Shown piece after piece: positions 33,124 to 45,889 of a DNA stretch of 64,000 bases. Numbering within the stretch: the stretch's first letter is position 1; each line of letters begins with the position of its first letter. The stretch comes from Lycium barbarum (taxonomy: Eukaryota; Streptophyta; Magnoliopsida; Solanales; Solanaceae): NCBI RefSeq assembly GCF_019175385.1, contig NC_083347.1:122830124-122894123 (forward strand). The letters run 5' to 3'. Below the pieces are notes generated by a model. The model had not been told where the DNA came from and did no database searches. It worked only from the letters and a program-made list of their open reading frames with translations. The position numbers and the translations under genes were made by a program.

Positions 33124-35700
33124 TATCACGACCCGGCTAGGGACCGCGACGGGTACCCGTGCTAACCACCGAGCATCACTCGTGTTACTACTCCTTAGCC
33201 TCTTTATCAATCGATTATCCACTTCATAGTTAAATTATAAGAAAACCATATTCATTTGGAAACAAAAGCATTGTATATACTTGAGCCCCATAGGCTAGCA
33301 AAAGAATACATATATGTTCATACATACAAAATGACCCTTCCATGAGACCATACAACCCACATCGAGTATCTACGAGCCTCTATGAACTGACACATATACA
33401 ACTGTACACAAAAGATTGTCATAGGCACCTCCGGAGCAATGGAGGGCTTTTAATCGGCTGGCAACTCTAGGAATCTGGAGCAACGTCTCCTCCCTGCCTA
33501 CCTGTGGGCATGAACACAGTATCCAAAGAAAAAGGACATCAGTACGAACATTGTACTGAGTATGAGAGGCATAAATAGTGAAAGAATACATCAATAATAT
33601 AGAGTCGCAACAACATAAACATCTGGACCTGACTAGTGATCATAAAAAAGTAATGCATACTGTCTTACTCATACTCATCATCATGGTATATATGTATCAT
33701 ACACAACTGCCCGTTCATATCGGAATGGTGTGATTATCAGTGACATTAGCCCGCGTCCAGGCCTCCCGCGTCCGGGGTACCATCTCATGCCGCCCACTAG
33801 TGGTGTCTGCCCATGCCCGAAGGTCATGGTGTCTCCGTATAGCTGCCCGCCTTGGCGGTGACTGCCCGGCCAACTAGGCACGGTGTAAAAAGCTCATGAC
33901 GTGCTCAATGCAAAATACTCATAATAATATGCTTATCATAAATTACTTATCTTATCATAGTGCGAACATAACACTTATGATCAACTTTACTATATCGGGG
34001 TGACGTAAGGTCGTGATCCCCCGGTTACGTTATGGAGCCATTATGGGCATTCTGTCTCACCTTGAAAGGACTAGTACCTAAGGTGAGTGTAGGCAGGGAA
34101 TAACATCATCATCATTCTAGTGTCATCCTATCGTATAACTGATCTCATATAGACATTCATAAGTGTAAGCTTTCAACTTCTTGGAATATGAGAACTCATG
34201 AAAGGAATAGGGATTCAAGCTAAAAGATTCATGCCATTATAAAGAAAGACTAGCCTCACATACCTTTGTTGTTTAGCTAGGCTATCGTTCACTCGTTCAC
34301 TTCCGATGCCACGTCGTCACCTTCATTAAAGAATGCGAAGTACATTAGCTAATTAACTATAAGAACGCGTCGCTAGTTCTAGGAAAAATTGGGCAGCACT
34401 TCCTTTGTTTATACCACTTTTCCCATGTTCTGTATCAACTCCCAACATTCACCATACTACTCACAATATCGCAATCAACAATCATCATCTATGTGCATTT
34501 AGCAAAATCCACCATTTCCTTCCAATTAGCTCATGTTTAGGGTTATAGCTCATTATCATGTTTTGCGTATACATAAATCCCATTGCATAACCTAAACATA
34601 GTTCACCATATGTTCATAATCCCCACATTCCAACATCCCTGATTCAATCCCACCATCATCCAATTGTGCCACTATTCACTCAAAAATACCTCATTTTCTA
34701 TGTTCTTCTACATTTCAAGCATCTAAGCTTCCTAATACCTTAAACAACATGGGATGATCATAAAACTCACCTTTGATGATGGTGGAACAAGCCTTGAAAG
34801 AGAATACCTCTTCAACACCAAAACCCTACTTCACTCTTTCTTGAATTTCCTTGAAGAAGATAAGTTTTACTTGAATCTACACTCTTGATTTCATGTAATT
34901 GATGTTGTTGATCTTGATTCTCTTTTGATATCTCTTATAGATGGATGTTGGAGAGGGTTCTAGTGGTTTCCTTAGCCCACAAGATGAAAAAAATGATTTT
35001 TGGACGAGTTGGGTACATTTAAAAGGGGTCCAGAATTTTCTGGACTGGCACGACATGCGACACAGTTCGCGAGTCGCGGGAATGCTCTGCGAGTCGCAGG
35101 TTGTGTCGCGGATTCTGCCAGATGACCGACCCTCGCTGGCATAATCCGCGATGAAGTGGCATCGCATCCGCGAGTTGCGGGTCGTGTCCGCGAGTCTCAG
35201 ATGGTGTCACGGATTCTGCCAGATGACTGACCCTCACTGGCACAATCCGCGATGAAGTGGCGTCGCATCCGCGGGTCGTTTCCGCGAGTCGCAGGTGATG
35301 TCGCGGATTCTGCCAGAAAGTGATATTTTTGCCCCGAAACCGTCTGTCGTATAATGGTCATAACTTTTGATCCCGAATGCTGTGAGGGCCCACCACCTAT
35401 GGTTGGAAGGATATTTCCATTATCTACAACTTTTATACTTTGGTGTTTTTCCCAGATTCCGACTTAAAAATGGAGTTTTGGCCCCTACAAACCAGATCCT
35501 CCGAAAGTGTTTCCTTAACTCGCCCTTTTTGGATGGCTTGCGGTTACTTCTTGAAACTCACTTGGGTCCTAATTACCAACATAAGGGGCATTATAATTCT
35601 TCCCCTAAATATCTTTAAGACACCGCTAGTTCGATACTTGAAATTGTCCTTCGCCAGTCGATCCACTATGCGCGAACGAAAAATTTTCCGGGGTGTAACA
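33124..35700 (-). repeat. E3 3' LTR, C subfamily
   Basis: 2577 bp. In sense it starts TGTTACACC at 35700. The final bases read GATA rather than GACA, a single change at the tip. Palindrome array at about 35050-35315. Confidence 0.88.
35050..35315. repeat. CGCGAGTCGCG-type palindrome array, E3 3' LTR
   Basis: Repeated CCGCGAGTCGCAGG and GTGTCGCGGATTCTGCCAGA units with CTCACTGGCA.AATCCGCGATG spacers, organised as ~75-100 bp higher-order repeats. It lies just upstream in sense of a TTTTAAATG box. Confidence 0.82.
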
Positions 35701-35716
35701 TTCTTCCCCCCTTGGG
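35701..35716 (-). other. E3 polypurine tract
   Basis: Minus strand CCCAAGGGGGGAAGAA abutting the 3' LTR start. Confidence 0.88.
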
Positions 35717-35904
35717 AACATTCGTCCTCGAATGTTAAACGGTCGGGAATTCTACGAAAATTTCGCCAGAGTTTCCCCTGTACTATGGCACTACTAACCT
35801 GTCACAACAACCCATAATATCATTGCCTCACAAGGCTACATCATAATAGCAACATATTTGTGGCCACACACGACCTAAATCACAACAATTAGTGTATACG
35901 TACC

Positions 35905-38088
35905 TTATCTCGATGGCGTTTCGTCTTGGATTTCTCCTGGGGGTGGGAATAAGTGAGGATACTTTGACTTCATACTATCTTCCGCTTCCCAAGTCATTTC
36001 TTCCCGGTTTGTGTTCCGCCACAGGACCTTAACTGAAGCTACCTCTTTGTTTCGAAGATTTCGCACTTGTCTATCTAAGATGGAAATAGGCACTTCTTCA
36101 TAAGTTAACTTTTCCGCTATTTGCACGTCATCTATCGGGACAATCTTTGTGGGATCTCCAACACACTTACGGAGCATTGAAACATGAAAGACTGGATGGA
36201 TTGATTCAACCTCTGAAGGCAACTCTAGTTCATAGGCTACCTGCCCCACCTTGCGGATGATTTTGTAGGGTCCGATATACCTCGGACTTAGCTTCCCCTT
36301 TTTGCCAAATCTCATCACCCCCTTCATTGGCGACACTTTCAAGAACACCCAAACATGAATCTGGAACTCCAAATCTCGTCGGCGGTTGTCCGCATAGGAC
36401 TTTTGGCGACTTTGGGCTGTCAACAACCGATCTCGAATCACCTTGACCTTTTCTATTGCTTGCTGGACCAATTCAGGGCCCACTAATTGTGCTTCTCCTA
36501 CTTCGAACCATCCGATTGGAGATCTACATTTCCTTCTATATAACGCTTCGTATGGAGCCATTTTTATACTAGAATGATAGCTGTTGTTATATGAAAATTC
36601 AATGAGGGGTAAATGATCATCCCAGCTTCCACCAAAATCTAGCACACACGCCCGGAGCATATCTTCTAAGGTTTGGATGGTACGCTCGGCTTGCCCATCG
36701 GTCTGTGGATGAAACGCTGTGCTAAATTTTATTTGCGTGCCCAGACCTTCTTGAAAAGACTTCCAGAACTTAGCTGTAAACTGGGCTCCCCTTTGTGTGA
36801 TAATAGACAATGGTATGCCATGGAGCCGCACGATTTCCTTGAGATATAGCCTTGCATAGTCCTCTGCTGCGTTCGTCTTTTTGACTGGGAGAAAATGGGC
36901 TGCTTTCGTCAATCTATCCACGATCACCCATATCGAATCATACTTACCCCGAGAGTGAGGTAATCCCACAATGAAATCCATGTAGATCACTTCCCATTTC
37001 CAAGTAGGTATTTCTATAGCCTGCAATAAGCCTCCTGGCTTCTGATGCTCAACTTTCACTTGTTGGCAATTTGGGCATTGAGCTACGAATTCCGATATAT
37101 CTCTTTTCATACCATCCCACCAATACATTATCTTTAGATCATGATACATTTTGGTCGCACCTGGGTGGATAGAATACCGAGTACAATGTGCTTCTGCTAA
37201 GATTCGTCGGCGCAGGTCCGCCACATTCGGCACGTATAATCTCCCTCGGTATCTGAGAACCCCATCACTAGAAACTTCAAACGAAGAATTTTGTTTTCCA
37301 TAAGATACGTCTCTATAATGACATAACTGAGGATCTTCGCGTTGCCGTTCTTTCACTTCCATAACCAAGGACGATACTGTAGAATCTTTGATACTAGTAC
37401 CTGCCTCACCCTCATCAAGCACACGCACTCCAAGATTAGCCAACCGATGTATTTCTTGAACCATTTCTCTCCTTTCCGGAGGGACTTCACATAGACTTCC
37501 CATCGATCGGCGGCTAAGTGCATCGGCTACTACATTGGCCTTCCCGGGGTGGTACAAAATGTCAACATCATAATCTTTTAATTGTTGTAACCACCGCCTC
37601 TGTCGCAGATTCAGTTCCTTTTGCTTGAAAATATACTGGAGGCTTTTGTGATCTGTATAGATATCCACGTGCACACCATACAAGTAGTGTCTCCACATTT
37701 TTAAGGCATGAATGACTGCAGCCAATTCGAGATCATGTGTGGGGTAGTTCTTTTCATGCTTCCGCAATTGTCTCGAAGCATATGCAATAACCTTATCATG
37801 CTGCATCAATACACATCCTAATCCGACACCCGAAGCATCGCAATACACCACGTAACCATCTGATCCTTCTGGAAGTGTTAAAACTAGAGCTGAAGTTAAC
37901 CTGTCTTTCAACTCTTGGAAACTACGCTCACAAGCGTCGTTCCATTGGAATTTAGCCGCCTTCTGGGTTAGTTTCGTCAATGGGGCTGAGATAGATGAAA
38001 ATCCCTCTACAAATCTCCTATAATATCCAGCCAAACCTAGGAAACTACGAACTTCTGTGGGCGTCGTAGGCCTTGACCAAGTTTTCAC
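35905..38088 (-). pseudogene. E3 pol, 3' part: RNase H, integrase, chromodomain
   Basis: An open frame of 727 residues that starts just after a 53-nt deletion and runs to a natural stop at 35905. It holds RNase H ([11 protein letters not shown]), the integrase HHCC finger, and a DDE core with the glutamate kept (DGQAERTIQ). The GPF/Y-like segment ([12 protein letters not shown]) and a full chromodomain follow (SILDRQVRNLRNKEV to MTWEAEDSMKSKYP). A chromodomain after integrase marks this group as chromoviruses and is thought to steer insertion toward particular chromatin. This part alone is intact, but it is out of frame with the upstream reverse transcriptase. Confidence 0.9.
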
Positions 38089-40654
38089 CTAGAAATGTCA
38101 CCGAATTTAGCCAAAACTCGCACTTTGAAAATTTCGCATATAATTCCCGGGCTCGAAGAATGCCTAGAACAATCCTCAAATGATTTGCATGTTCCGATTC
38201 CGTGCGAGAATACACCAGAATATCATCGATAAATACGATCACAAACAGATCCAAGAGAGGCCTGAATATGTTGTTCATCAAATTCATAAATACAGCCGGG
38301 GCATTAGTCAACCCGAAGGACATCACTCGAAATTCATAGTGGCCATATCTCGTTTTGAAAGCCGTTTTTGGAATATCCGCCTCTCTAACTCTCACCTGAT
38401 GGTAGCCCGACCTCAGATCTATCTTGGAAAACCACTTGGCACCCTGCAATTGGTCGAACAAATCAACAATCCTTGGGAGTGGATATCTGTTCTTTATCGT
38501 CACCTTGTTCAATTGCCTATAGTCAATACAAATTCGTAGCGAGCCGTCTTTCTTTCTCACAAACAAGACCGGTGCTCCCCACGGTGATGAACTAGGTCTA
38601 ATGAACCCCTTCTCGAGCAAGTCCTTCAACTGTACCTTTAGTTCCTTCAATTCTGCCGGAGCCATCCGATAAGGAGGAATAGAAATAGGTTTTGTGTCTG
38701 GCAACACATCAATAGCGAACTCAATTTCTCTTTCTGGTGGAAGACCTGGATGTTCGTCCGGAAATACATCTGGGAATTCATTCACCACCGGAACTGACTG
38801 AAAAGTTAGCGGCTCTGCCGCAGTGTCATGAACCCGAACTAAATGATAAATATAGCCCTTCGCTATCATTTTCCTCGCCTTGAGGTAGGAAATAAACCTA
38901 CCCTTCGGCGATGCTGCATTACCCTTCCATTCAAGCACAGGCTCTCCCGGAAATCGGAATTGAACCACTTTTGTCCGGTAATCAACATTTGCATAACACG
39001 ATGCCAACCAATCCATACCCATGATTATATCGAAGTCAACCATTTCTAGCTCAATCAAATCAGCTTGGGTCTGACGATCACATATCACAATAATACAATT
39101 TCTGTATACCCGTCTTGCTATCACGGGTTCACCAACCAGAGTAAGTACCTCAAAGGGTCTAATGGACTCGGGTTTCACCCCAACACAGCCGGCAACATAT
39201 GGAGTAATATAAGAAAATGTAGATCCTGGATCTATCAACGCATACACATTACAGGATAATATAGACAATATACCTGTGACAACATCTGGGGAAGACTCAA
39301 GATCCTGTCGCCCCGCTAGAGCATATACACGAGGCTGAGCAGCACCTGAAGTGGATGCTCCCCCTCTACCCCTGCCTCTACCTGCTGTCATCTGGGGAGT
39401 CGGTGTTCTCTGGCGTGCTGATGAAGAACCCGCTGCTGAACCTGTGGGCTGAGTCCCAGCCCTATCTCTTGCTGAGGGGCAGTCCCTCATCATGTGACCT
39501 ACTTGCCTGCAGGTATAGCAAGCATCCGACCCTAGGCGACACTGTCCCGAATGCAACCTACCGCACTGATTACACCGCGGTACTGGGGGCCTCTGCTGAC
39601 CCTGATCTCTCCTGGACTGAGAGTCTGAGGCTCTCGAACTCTGTCCCTGTCCCGGCTGAAAAGAACGATCGAACCTCCTGTCTGAGAATCGAGGGGGCGC
39701 ACTAGTCGCGGACTGACCTGAGTGCCTGGGATGTGTCTGTCTCGGTCCCCCTCTATACTCACTGCTCTCTCCCATAGATCTAGCCCTCTTACCCTGCCTT
39801 CTGTCACCATCACGATCACCTTCTTGCTGTCGTTGTCGTTCCTCGAGATTCTGGGCATGGGCCTGTATCCGGGAAATATCCATCCCGTCTTGCAAGGAGG
39901 CCGTCAGACAATCTCTGTAAAAATGTGGCCCTAGGCCACTCACAAACCTGTAAACCCGGTCTCCCATGTCTGCCACCATAGCTGGAGCATATCTTGCCAA
40001 TGAACTGAACTGCATACTATACTCTCGAGCACTCATGCCTCTTTGTTTTAAATTCAGGAACCTGTCCGCTCTAGCTCGGCGGACCTCGGGTGGCAAATAA
40101 TGGCGAGTAAAAGCATCTACAAACTCTTGCCAAATCGGAGGAGGAGCATTCTCCTCTCTTGATAATACCCCATTGTTGTACCATAATACCGCCAAATCCC
40201 GGAGTCTATAGGATGCCAACTCCACGGATTCAGTCTCGGAGGCATGAACAACCCTCAATGGCCTCAATATATCATAAATAAAACTTTGTGGATCTTCCTC
40301 CGGCTTTGACCCGAAGAATTCCGGGGGATTTAGACTCATAAAATCACGGGCCTTTGTACTTGCTGCCCGATCACTTGAACCCACATTCTGTCATTGTGCT
40401 TGTGCAGCCACCAACTGGGTCAATAACTGAATAGCCTCGGTCATTTGTTGGCCCGAAGCAACCGGCGGAGGGATTGGAGTTGGGGCTCCTGCTTGCCCTT
40501 CCACATTGGGCAAAGTAGAAGAAGAAGTGGGAGTGGCATGCGAGGAAGTGGCATCCTGGGCCTCGCTCTGTCCCCACTCAACTGGAGGTTCTCGACTGGT
40601 GCCTTCACCGGCGACATTAAATATCGCGCGGATTTACTTCTTCTTTGGCGGCAT
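38045..40654 (-). pseudogene. E3 gag, protease and reverse transcriptase, two nonsense codons
   Basis: Gag starts at MPPKKK (40654). Its seventh codon is TAA (40634-40636) where relatives have CAA. A TGA at 40391-40393 replaces a CGA. After that the frame is open through the Gag core, the knuckle [14 protein letters not shown], protease (DPGST), and reverse transcriptase with FIDDILVYS. It leaves frame at about 38088, where E1 has 53 extra bases. That loss removes roughly the [17 protein letters not shown] segment. Both nonsense changes are C-to-T transitions, as expected when methylated cytosines decay. Confidence 0.9.
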
Positions 40655-40844
40655 CACTGAAATCATAACGCACAATTAGAAGAAAGGAAACCTTACATCA
40701 CAGTTCTATCGCACGATCTTGTAGAAGAAAGATGGTCATTTTTCCTAAATGCCCTGTAGCCTCTTGTTTATTGATGTGGCACGCAACACACCATAACCAA
40801 GACTCTACAAGACACGGCTCGTAGACACCTCCTAAGACCGAACT

Positions 40845-40856
40845 GCTCTGATACCA
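40845..40856 (-). other. E3 primer-binding site, initiator tRNA-Met
   Basis: Minus strand TGGTATCAGAGC, four bases from the LTR end at 40861. Confidence 0.93.
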
Positions 40857-40860
40857 CTTT

Positions 40861-43377
40861 TGTCACGACCCGGCTAGGGACTGCGACGGGTACCCGTGCT
40901 AACCATCGAGCACCACTCGTGTTACTACTCCTTAGCCTCTTTATCAATCGATTATCCACTTCATAGTTAAATTATAAGAAAACCATATTCATTTTGAAAA
41001 AAAAGAATTGTATATACTTGAGCCCTATAGGCTAGCAAAAGAATACATATATGTTCATACATACAAAATGACCCTTCCATGAGACCATACAACCCACATC
41101 GAGTATCTACGAGCCTCTATGAACTGACACATATACAACTGTACACAAAAGATTGTCATAGGCACCTCCGGAGCAATGGAGGGCTTTTAATCGCTGGCAA
41201 CTCTAGGAATCTGGAGCAACGTCTCCTCTCTTCCTACCTGTGGGCATGAACACAGTGTCCAAAGAAAAAGGACGTCAGTACGAACATTGTACTGAGTATG
41301 AGAGGCATAAATAGTGAAAGAATACATCAATAATATAGAGACGCAACAACATAAACATCTGGACCTAACTAGTGATCATAAAAAAGTAATGCATACTGTC
41401 TTACTCATACTCATCATCATGGTATATATGTATCATACACAACTGCCCGTTCATATCGGAACGGTGTGATAATCAGTGACATTAGCCCGCGTCCAGGCCT
41501 CCCGCATCCGGGGTACCATCTCATGCCGCCCACTAGTGGTGTCTGCCCATGCCCGAAGGTCATGGTGTCTCCGTATAGCTGCTCGCCTTGGCGGTGACTA
41601 CCCGGCCAACTAGGCACGGTGTAAAAAGCTCATGACGTGCTCAATACAAAATACTCATAATAATATGCTTATCATAAATTACTTATCTTATCATAATGCG
41701 AACATAAGACTCATGATCAACTTTACTATATCGGGGTGACTTAAGGTCGTGATCCCCCGGTTACGTTATGGATCCATTATGGGCATTCTGCCTCACCTTG
41801 AAAGGACTAGTACATAAGGTGAGTGTAGGCAGGGAATAACATCATCATCATTCTAGTGTCATCCTATCGTATAACTGATCTCATATAGACATTCATAAGT
41901 GTAAGCTTTCAACTTCTTGGAATATGAGAACTCATGAAAGGAATAGGGATTCAAGCTAAAAGATTCATGCCATTAGAAAGAAAGACTAGCCTCACATACC
42001 TTTGTCGTTTAGCTAGGCTACCGGTCACTCGTTCACTTCTGATGCCACGTCGTCACCTTCATTAAAGAATGCGAAGTACATTAGCTAATTAACTATAAGA
42101 ACGCGTCGCTAGTTCTAGGAATAATTGGGCAGCACTTCCTTTGTTTATACCACTTTTCCCATGTTCTGTATCAACTCCCAACATTCACCATACTACTCAC
42201 AATATCACAATCAACAATCATCATCTATGTGCATTTAGCAAAATCCACCATTTCCTTCCAATTAGCTCATGTTTAGGGTTATAGCTCATTATCATGTTTT
42301 GCGCATACATAAATCCCATTGCATAACCTAAACATAGTTCACCATATGTTTATAATCCCCACATCCCAACATCCCTGATTCAATCCCACCATCATCCAAT
42401 TGTGCCACTATTCACTCAAAAATACCTCATTTTCTATGTTCTTCTACATTTCAAACATCTAAGCTTCCTAATACCTTAAACAACATGGGATGATCATAAA
42501 ACTCACCTTGGATGATGGTGGAACAAGCCTTGAAAGAGAATACCTCTTCAGCACCAAAACCCTACTTCACTCTTTCTTGAATTTCCTTGAAGAAGATAAG
42601 TTTTACTTGAATCTACACTCTTGATTTCATGTAATTGATGTTGTTGATCTTGATTCTCTTTTGATATCTCTTATAGATGGATGTTGGAGAGGGTTCTAGA
42701 GGTTTCCTTAGCCCACAAGATGAAAAAAATTATTTTCGGACGAGTTGGGTACATTTAAAAGGGGTCCAGAATTTTCTGGAGTGGCACGACATGCGACACA
42801 GTTCGCGAGTCGCGGGAATGGTCCGCGAGTCGCAGGTTGTGTCGCGGATTCTGCCAGACGACCGACCCTCACTGGCACAATCCGCGATGAAGTGGCGTCG
42901 CATCCCCGAGTCGCAGGTGGTGTCGCGGATTCTGCCAGACGACTGACCCTCACTGGCACAATCCGCGATGAAGTGGCGTCGCATCCGTGAGTCACGGGTT
43001 GTGTCCGCAAGTCGGAGGTGGTGTCGCAGATTCTGCCAGAAAGTGATATTTTTGCCCCGAAACCGTCTGTCGTAGAATGGTCATAACTTTTGCTCCTGAA
43101 TGCTGTGAGGGCCCACCACCTATGGTTGGAAGGATATTTCCATTATCTACAACTTTTATACTGTGGTGTTTTTCCCAGATTCCGACTTAAAAATGGAGTT
43201 TTGGCCCCTACAAACCAGATCCTCCGAAAGTGTTTCCTTAACTCGCCCTTTTTGGATGGCTTGTGGTTACTTCTTGAAACTCACTTGGGTCCTAATTACC
43301 AACATAAGGGACATTATAATTCTTCCCCTAAATATCTTTAAGACATCGCTAGTTCGATACTCGAAATATCTTTAACA
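40861..43377 (-). repeat. E3 5' LTR, C subfamily, with internal gap
   Basis: 2517 bp, ending GTGACA in sense at 40861. The sense start is still TGTTA (43373-43377), but a block of about 45 bases just inside it, present in the 3' LTR, is missing. Palindrome array at about 42786-43035. Confidence 0.85.
42786..43035. repeat. CGCGAGTCGCG-type palindrome array, E3 5' LTR
   Basis: Counterpart of 35050-35315. Its higher-order repeats are arranged slightly differently, with two nearly identical units around 42850-42990. Confidence 0.82.
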
Positions 43378-43382
43378 GCTAT

Positions 43383-43424
43383 TTAGTATAAATGTTATTT
43401 TGATGGCCAAGAGGCATATGTATA

Positions 43425-43478
<54 letters not shown>

Positions 43479-43627
43479 TATTTATGTTATATATGGAATA
43501 TGATTTTCCTACGATTTAAGTATAAAAGTGATAAAAGAGCATTAAATGAGTATGATGAGACATAGAATGATTGGTGCTCGGTGGTTAGCCCCGGGAACCC
43601 GTCGCGGCCCCTAGTCGGGTCGTGACA
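43383..43627 (+). repeat. 5' LTR of E4, right part after the nested E3
   Basis: Resumes the Tekay LTR (TTTTGATGGCCAAGAGGCA, then GGTGCTCGG and GGGTCGTGACA) directly after the second GCTAT. A pure TA run fills 43431-43477. Confidence 0.85.
43431..43477. repeat. TA dinucleotide microsatellite
   Basis: About 23 uninterrupted TA units inside the E4 5' LTR. The A-type LTRs have only TATATAAAGTATT at the matching place, so the run expanded in this copy. Confidence 0.9.
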
Positions 43628-43631
43628 AAAG

Positions 43632-43643
43632 TGGTATCAGAGC
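43632..43643 (+). other. E4 primer-binding site, initiator tRNA-Met
   Basis: TGGTATCAGAGC four bases after the LTR end. The following ~170 bases still resemble the E2 leader. Confidence 0.92.
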
Positions 43644-43829
43644 AGTTCAGTCCTAGGGTGTGTCTACGAGCCGTGACTAGTAGAGTCTTGGTTATGGGTG
43701 TGTTGCGCGCCACACTTATAAACGAGAAGCTGCAGACATTTTAGGAATGAATGACCTTCTTTCTTCATAAGAATCGTGCGACAGAGCTAATCCATAGGAA
43801 ATGAGATTCCTTATATTAACTCCTGATTG

Positions 43830-44274
43830 CAGCAGAAGAATGGGAACGATGGAAGAAAGTGATTGATGACGTTGAAAGCTACTGAGGTAAGCCCCTTCGT
43901 TGAGGCTACGTTATCGAAATATGTAATACTATGATGATGAATTGATTGTTGTGAAAGTAAGTCGGTGTTTATATGATAGAGGAATTGATTAAATGTGTCT
44001 TTGATGATAAGTTCAGCTATAAGTTGAGAACTCAGCAAATCGAATGGATACGAATAAAGGTAAGCCATGGTATGAAAGATGTGCGTCGAATAGAGTAAGA
44101 ATATTGAGATATGATCAAAATACAAAGCCGAATAATGAAAGAGAAAGTAAATAGGAAGAGGTAACAGGAAAGATCGCTAAAGGATCAGGTACATCTCGAA
44201 ACGTGATATATGAGATAATCTTCGACATCTTTGTGCTTTACTTGAATGTGGGAGCCTTGTGTGGCCGAGATATG

Positions 44275-44327
<53 letters not shown>

Positions 44328-45880
44328 CCTGTGAGGCATTGTTGGTAATTGTTGCGTGTAGGTTTTGAGATAGTAAGAAATACAGAGGAAACTCTGCCGA
44401 ATTTTTCCTAGAATCTAAAGGGGATAGGATATAAGCTTGCAAAATGTCCTAACGGGAAAATATGATGCGCAAAAGAGTAATGGCAGAATGCGACTAAGTT
44501 AGAAGTATCGTTGATGACTACAGGAGTCGAGTCAGACAGTATCAAATTGATAGAAATGGCAGTGATGGGAGCGATATTGATACTATAAAGAGAAATGCTA
44601 GAGTAAACAAAGGGGGTTGGTAGCACTAAAACATGACATGGAGGAGAAAGTGTAACTCTGATAAAATGCGGTACTGGAGTAGTGATTGGATGTATAAGCA
44701 CGTGTAAATTACAATAAGTTTATTAGCAAAATAAAAGTAACAGCGCCCGGAGACAGAGATATGAATATGAAGTAATCAGTTGAAAGGAAAAGATGATCAT
44801 GAGTTATGAAGTTTACTGTACGACAGTAAAATGAGAGAATAAAGTTATCGCCAATAACAAACGCAATATGATTATGATTGGTTTTGAAACCAACGCCGAG
44901 TGCAAGACAAGAGTAAAGAGTATGAGGCATAAGGAATATTAGTTGCGCGTGAGGCTTGGGTCCGGAACAACAAAGGTGACGTTACAAGTAAACCTCGACC
45001 CCCGAAAAAGAGGGCAAGTAACATTATATGGGTGGTAGGGATAACTAGACCTACTACACTTGGGAGCATCCCTATGGAACAAAAGTTGTTAATTGAAGCG
45101 GATTTAGATATTGACCAGATGAGCTAAGTAAAATACATTCTGGTTCAGATTGCTATGCCGATTGTATTACTTGATTACAAAACTGCAAGGCGAGTATGCT
45201 AAGACCTCCCGCATGAATTATCATATTTATAAATTATGCAAAACAACATGAATAAGATGTAGTATAGTGAGGGATGTATGAATTCAGGGTTTGAAGGTGA
45301 GACAACAGACTTGAGAATGGTACAAGTAAAACCCTTAAAGGGGGGGGGGAGCGAGTAAAGAGAATATAAGTGTAGAGATCGAAATGATGGACCCCAAGGT
45401 GTGACCAAAAGTGGTACTCTAGAATAAAGAATGAGAGTTACGTAGAAATAAGTCTAACAACGAGTAAATAAACGAACCTAAAACGAGCAAGCATCTGACA
45501 CTGTATGGGAAATCATTTGTGAAGACCTTGAACCAGGTGACATCGATGAGTAAATAACTCAAGGGGTATTGCAAAGGATGGCGATGTGATACTAGAATAG
45601 AGGCAAGGGCACCAACGGTATAGTCGTTGTTAATGATATTGCTATTTATAAGTGACAATGAAGAAAGAGACTTAAAGTTTCTATGGTAGAACACAAGATA
45701 TGCTAAAAAAAGGGGAGAAGAGAGCATGACGAGACAAGTTACTACAGATAGACAAAAAGGGTTTAAGTATATATGAACACCGAACCTTCATGGTCGGGTA
45801 TGCTATATAAAGGATGTGTGTATGATATGATTACGAACAAGAATATGTACATGATATGCTTATGAATATGACTATTGATA
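43830..45880. other. E4 internal stretch without coding, mosaic
   Basis: No frame of the E2 gag, protease or reverse transcriptase can be followed here. About 44240-44410 resembles the 3' UTR of E2 (GTGTGGCC, CCTGTGAGGC, GGAAACTCTG, TTTTCCTAGAATC), interrupted by an AT microsatellite (44277-44325). So a 3'-UTR-like piece lies upstream of the integrase, which implies an internal rearrangement. The rest is AG-rich with no element signature I recognise. Confidence 0.5.
44277..44325. repeat. AT dinucleotide microsatellite
   Basis: About 24 uninterrupted AT units within 3'-UTR-like sequence. Confidence 0.9.
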
Positions 45881-45889
45881 CGACGGGTA

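Larger units (their letters stand above)
33124..43377 (-). mobile_element. Tekay-type chromovirus E3, complete and nested in the E4 LTR
   Basis: Both LTRs, the primer site, gag-pol and the purine tract are present in minus orientation. It is flanked by the five-base target duplication GCTAT (33119-33123 and 43378-43382). Removing it joins the two parts of the E4 5' LTR. The LTRs are C subfamily. Gag-pol has two nonsense codons and a 53-nt deletion, so it is dead but structurally complete. Confidence 0.92.
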
